Assembly: GCA_039807745.1 (NCBI GenBank)
Contig: JBDHRV010000024.1
Span: 1-29,958 of the forward strand
Length of the DNA stretch: 29,958 bases
DNA from: JAEUMW01 sp039807745
GTDB taxonomy: Bacteria > Pseudomonadota > Gammaproteobacteria > Burkholderiales > JAEUMW01
Reading direction: 5' to 3'
Position 1 is the first letter of the stretch. Every line of letters starts with the position of its first letter. Below are positions 27,130 to 29,958 of this stretch, piece after piece. A program made the position numbers and the translations under genes. Below the pieces are notes generated by a model. That model did not search any database, was not told the DNA's origin, and worked only from the letters and a program-made list of their open reading frames with translations.

Positions 27130-28742
27130 AGCCCGACGCGCCCGCCCCGTTTCTCTTCGAGGCTCGGGAGGCCCGGCTCGCGGCGTTCGACGAGCTGTCC
27201 CGAAAGCTCTGGCTCGGCGCATCGACCAACGCGCAGGGGAGTCTGGAGCCACGGCTCGCGGCGCTCGCCGAGCTCAGACGCCATCTGCAGGAAGGCACGC
27301 TTCCGGCCGGAACATGGGCATGGCCCAAACCCTGGGCCGCGCAGCGCCTGGCCGAAACGATGAGTGCGCTGGGGCTCACCCGGTTCTGCGCTGGCCAGGA
27401 GACGCTGGTCGATACCGTGCTGGCGAGCCTGCTATTCCATCTGGATTTCGTCGTCGACTATGTCGACCGGGGGGCGAGCGAGCTCGAAGCAGTGGCCCGG
27501 GCGGTCGAGGCGTTCGCCGCGGAGTGGCAGGAGCGTTGTGGTCTGCTGGAGGAGCTGGTGGACGTGTTTGGCTTGCTCCCGGACAGCGCCAAGAACACGC
27601 GTTGGGATCTGCTATGCGGATTGCTGCGCGCGCAAGGGTGGCAGGAAGTGGTTCGAGCGCGCCGTCTCATCGAGCGCCTGCCCGATCTCGCGCGCGTCCT
27701 GCGCCAGCTCGGGCGGGTGCGACTGCGGGACGAGCCGGACGATCAGAGCTTCGCGAACGTGCAGGTCATGGCGGAGGCGACCGCCCAGTGCCCGGAGAGC
27801 CGCACGATCCACGTGCCGGATCTGCCAGGCGAGACGCGCGGCATACGCCGTTCCGACCGCATCGGGCGGATGCTGCCCGCCGAGGCGATGCTGCTCGGGC
27901 ATCCACGGTTGCGCCTCGTGTGGCACGCGAGGCGCGCGGAGCGTACCCTTTTGACATACGAGGACGACGATCGGCTGCGGGAAACCCGCCTGCGCGAGAC
28001 GCCGGTCTCGCGGCCCCGCTTGCAGCGGCAGCCCGAACAGCGCCTAGAGAGGGGGCCGATGCTGATCTGCGTCGACACCTCCGGCTCCATGCAAGGCGGC
28101 GCCGAGTCGGTCGCCAAGGCGACCGTGCTCGAAGCGGTGCGCGTTGCCCACGCCCAGCAGCGGCCGTGTCACATCTTCGCGTTCGGGGGACCCGACGAGG
28201 TGGTCGAGATGGAGCTCGCCGTCGATACCGAAGGCATCGATTGTCTGATCCGCTTCCTTTGCCAGTCCTTCCGCGGCGGCACCGACATCTGCGGCCCGCT
28301 GGAGCGCGCGATCGCGAAGCTGGAGGACGAGCGCTGGCAGCTCGCCGATCTGCTGATCGCCTCCGACGGCGAGTTCGGTGCGACGGCGCCGGTCGTGGAA
28401 CGGCTGCGGGGCGCCAAGGATGAGCTGGGGTTGCGGGTGCAGGGCGTGCTGATCGGCGATCGCGAGACCATCGGACTGCTCGAAGTGGCGGACGATGTGT
28501 TCTGGGTTCGCGACTGGCGCCGCTACGGCGGCTCCGACGCCGACTCGCCGGTGCATTCCAGAAGCCTTACGGCGACGTACTTTCCGGGGGCGCTGCGCGA
28601 TCCCGAGCACCGCAGCGAGACAGTCACGGGGGAAGAGGGCTCCGCCGCCGTGCGGGCGGGGCTGCATTACGAAGAGATCCGCAGCGCTCGCGGGCGGAGC
28701 GATCATAATGGTCGAGAACGACCAGGGAGACCGACCGAATGA
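27126..28742 (+). CDS. ViaA-like VWA-domain protein
   Basis: A 538-residue partner of the upstream AAA+ ATPase. The N-terminal 310 residues are helical. The VWA domain follows, with an intact metal-ion-dependent adhesion site: Asp317-x-Ser319-x-Ser321 (DTSGS), Thr386 (RGGTD) and Asp414 (ASDGE). The sequence FLCQSFRGGTDI closely resembles ViaA of E. coli, whose gene likewise follows ravA. The start is GTG 27126, overlapping the ATPase stop as GTGA; the stop overlaps the next gene as ATGA, so three genes are translationally coupled. The last 60 residues are charged and poorly conserved. It probably serves AOR maturation with the ATPase, by analogy with CoxD/CoxE and RavA/ViaA; this is inference from position. 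Confidence 0.87.
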   Translation: MKPDAPAPFLFEAREARLAAFDELSRKLWLGASTNAQGSLEPRLAALAELRRHLQEGTLPAGTWAWPKPWAAQRLAETMSALGLTRFCAGQETLVDTVLASLLFHLDFVVDYVDRGASELEAVARAVEAFAAEWQERCGLLEELVDVFGLLPDSAKNTRWDLLCGLLRAQGWQEVVRARRLIERLPDLARVLRQLGRVRLRDEPDDQSFANVQVMAEATAQCPESRTIHVPDLPGETRGIRRSDRIGRMLPAEAMLLGHPRLRLVWHARRAERTLLTYEDDDRLRETRLRETPVSRPRLQRQPEQRLERGPMLICVDTSGSMQGGAESVAKATVLEAVRVAHAQQRPCHIFAFGGPDEVVEMELAVDTEGIDCLIRFLCQSFRGGTDICGPLERAIAKLEDERWQLADLLIASDGEFGATAPVVERLRGAKDELGLRVQGVLIGDRETIGLLEVADDVFWVRDWRRYGGSDADSPVHSRSLTATYFPGALRDPEHRSETVTGEEGSAAVRAGLHYEEIRSARGRSDHNGRERPGRPTE

Positions 28743-29958
28743 AACACGTCATCATCGGTGCCGGCCCCGCCGGCGTGCGGGCGGCAGAGACATTGCGGCA
28801 CGAGGACGGCGCGGCGGACATCACGCTGGTCAGCGGCGAGCCGGGCGAGCCGTACGCGCGCATGGCCATACCGTACATCCTGACGGGCCGCATCGACGAG
28901 GCCGGCGCGCATCAGCGCAGAAGCCCGGATCACTTCGACCGGTTGCGCGTCCGTTATCTGAACCGCAAGGCGGTCGAAACGCACGCAGGCCAGAACGGCG
29001 GGCAGATCATTCTCGACAACGGTGCCAGTCTCGAATACGACCGCCTGCTCGTCGCCACCGGTTCGTCCCCGACCTTGCCGCCGATTCCCGGCACCGACGT
29101 GGACGGCTGCGTCACCTGCTGGACGCTCGACGATGCGCGGGTGATCGTGTCCAGACTCAAGCCAGGCGCGCGCGTGGTGATGCTGGGTGCCGGTTTCGTT
29201 GCCGGCGTCATCATGAAGTCGCTGGTGGAAAGCGGGGCGCGGCTTTCGGTGATCGCGGGCCGGCAGGGGCAGATCCTGCGCTCGATGATGACGCCGACAG
29301 GCAGCGCGATGATCCAGCGCTGGCTCGAAGGCAAGGGTGTGAACATCATCACGCAGGGCCGCAGTGAGCGCATCGAGCCGGGTCCGCGGCTCGTGATGGA
29401 CCACCAGACGCTCGATGCCGATCTCATCATCTTGGCGACCGGTGTGCATCCGAACGTGTCGTTCCTCGCGGGCACGGGTGCCGAGATCGACCAGGGCGTC
29501 ATCGTGGACGAGCGGATGCAGACCACCGTTCCGTGCATCTATGCGGCGGGCGACGTGGCGCAGGGACGCGATTTTTCGACCGGCGAGTGGGTGGTCCACG
29601 CACTGCAGCCGACCGCTACCGAGCACGGCCGGATCGCGGCCCTCAACATGGCCGGCAAGCACGTCCCCTATCAGGGCAGCCTCGGCATGAACGTGCTCGA
29701 CACAGTCGGGCTGATCTCCTACACCTTCGGGCTGTGGAAAGGCCGCCCGGGTGGTGACACCGTCGAGAACGTCGACGCCACGCACTTCCACTACACGCGG
29801 CTGTGCTTCGATGGTGACGTGCTGGTCGGCGCGATTACCATCGGCAATATCCGTCACGTGGGTGCGATGCGCGGTCTCATCCAGACGCGCCGCCATCTCG
29901 GCGAGTGGAAGGACAGGCTCATGAAGAACCCGCAGCTGGTGATGGATGCGTTCGTGGA
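28739..29958 (+). CDS. Second AorC-like FAD oxidoreductase (copy 2, 3' end beyond window)
   Basis: A paralogue of the gene at 24089; 406 residues are visible of an expected 410-430. It opens with MKHVIIGAGPAGV, keeps the first FAD motif and IYAAGDVAQG. In the second dinucleotide motif, GAGFVA (150-155) has Ala for the last Gly, and the strand-end acidic residue of copy 1 (Glu171) is Ala173, in LSVIAGRQG. This suggests a changed or lost preference for NADH. It starts inside the stop codon of the ViaA-like gene (ATGA). It might replace AorC with another acceptor, be a maturation reductase, or belong to a downstream system outside the window. Confidence 0.88.
   Translation, partial: MKHVIIGAGPAGVRAAETLRHEDGAADITLVSGEPGEPYARMAIPYILTGRIDEAGAHQRRSPDHFDRLRVRYLNRKAVETHAGQNGGQIILDNGASLEYDRLLVATGSSPTLPPIPGTDVDGCVTCWTLDDARVIVSRLKPGARVVMLGAGFVAGVIMKSLVESGARLSVIAGRQGQILRSMMTPTGSAMIQRWLEGKGVNIITQGRSERIEPGPRLVMDHQTLDADLIILATGVHPNVSFLAGTGAEIDQGVIVDERMQTTVPCIYAAGDVAQGRDFSTGEWVVHALQPTATEHGRIAALNMAGKHVPYQGSLGMNVLDTVGLISYTFGLWKGRPGGDTVENVDATHFHYTRLCFDGDVLVGAITIGNIRHVGAMRGLIQTRRHLGEWKDRLMKNPQLVMDAFV

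Noticed and set aside
25153..27252. 699-codon open frame on the minus strand
   Set aside because: It is antisense to aorC, moaD and the RavA-like gene, all of which have clear motifs. The translated product is a low-complexity Arg/Glu/Gln/His-rich sequence typical of GC-rich shadow frames.

Overview
The window is about 30 kb of GC-rich (roughly 60-68 %), gene-dense bacterial chromosome. Gene content suggests a facultatively anaerobic betaproteobacterium of the Rhodocyclales/Burkholderiales/Nitrosomonadales type: a three-subunit tungsten-type aldehyde:ferredoxin oxidoreductase (AOR) with an FAD subunit, a DUF3305-like remnant, cytochrome P460, Dcu-type C4-dicarboxylate carriers and class I fumarase. 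The taxonomic assignment is inference from gene families only. No rRNA, tRNA, CRISPR array, transposase or integrase was seen.

Layout. (1) 1-2504, minus strand: a molybdopterin-cofactor operon moaA-fdhD-mobA, with mobA running off the left edge. (2) 2505-3045: a divergent region holding a frameshifted DUF3305-like remnant. (3) 3046-8806, plus strand: class I fumarase, a Dcu carrier, aspartase and a second Dcu carrier, closed by a strong hairpin. (4) 8979-10130: a LuxR-type regulator. (5) 10352-12629: an FmdB-like zinc ribbon, formamidase and an AmiS/UreI-type amide/urea channel, facing a convergent beta-carbonic anhydrase (12699-13313). (6) 13599-14861: a cytochrome P460 lipoprotein and a Cu/Zn superoxide dismutase lipoprotein, the latter preceded by a tiny overlapping reading frame. 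(7) 14949-17678: a large GH63-like glucosidase. (8) 17759-21395, minus strand: moeA, an AhpD-like protein, MgtC and a DapA-family lyase. (9) 21661-29958, plus strand: the AOR operon aorA-aorB-aorC-moaD-ravA-like-viaA-like-second aorC, running off the right edge.

How the genes fit together. Cofactor genes at both ends (moaA, fdhD, mobA, moeA, moaD) can supply the pterin cofactor for AOR and for a formate dehydrogenase outside the window. Formamidase would yield formate and ammonia. Aspartase and fumarase would turn aspartate into fumarate, malate and ammonia, with the Dcu carriers moving C4-dicarboxylates.

The most unusual part is the AOR operon. It carries a complete RavA/ViaA-like AAA+ ATPase and VWA pair between two divergent copies of the FAD subunit. 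The second copy has lost residues of the canonical dinucleotide-binding motif. The operon is also punctuated by two GC-rich intercistronic hairpins; one sits exactly between the AorAB block and AorC, where it could set subunit stoichiometry.
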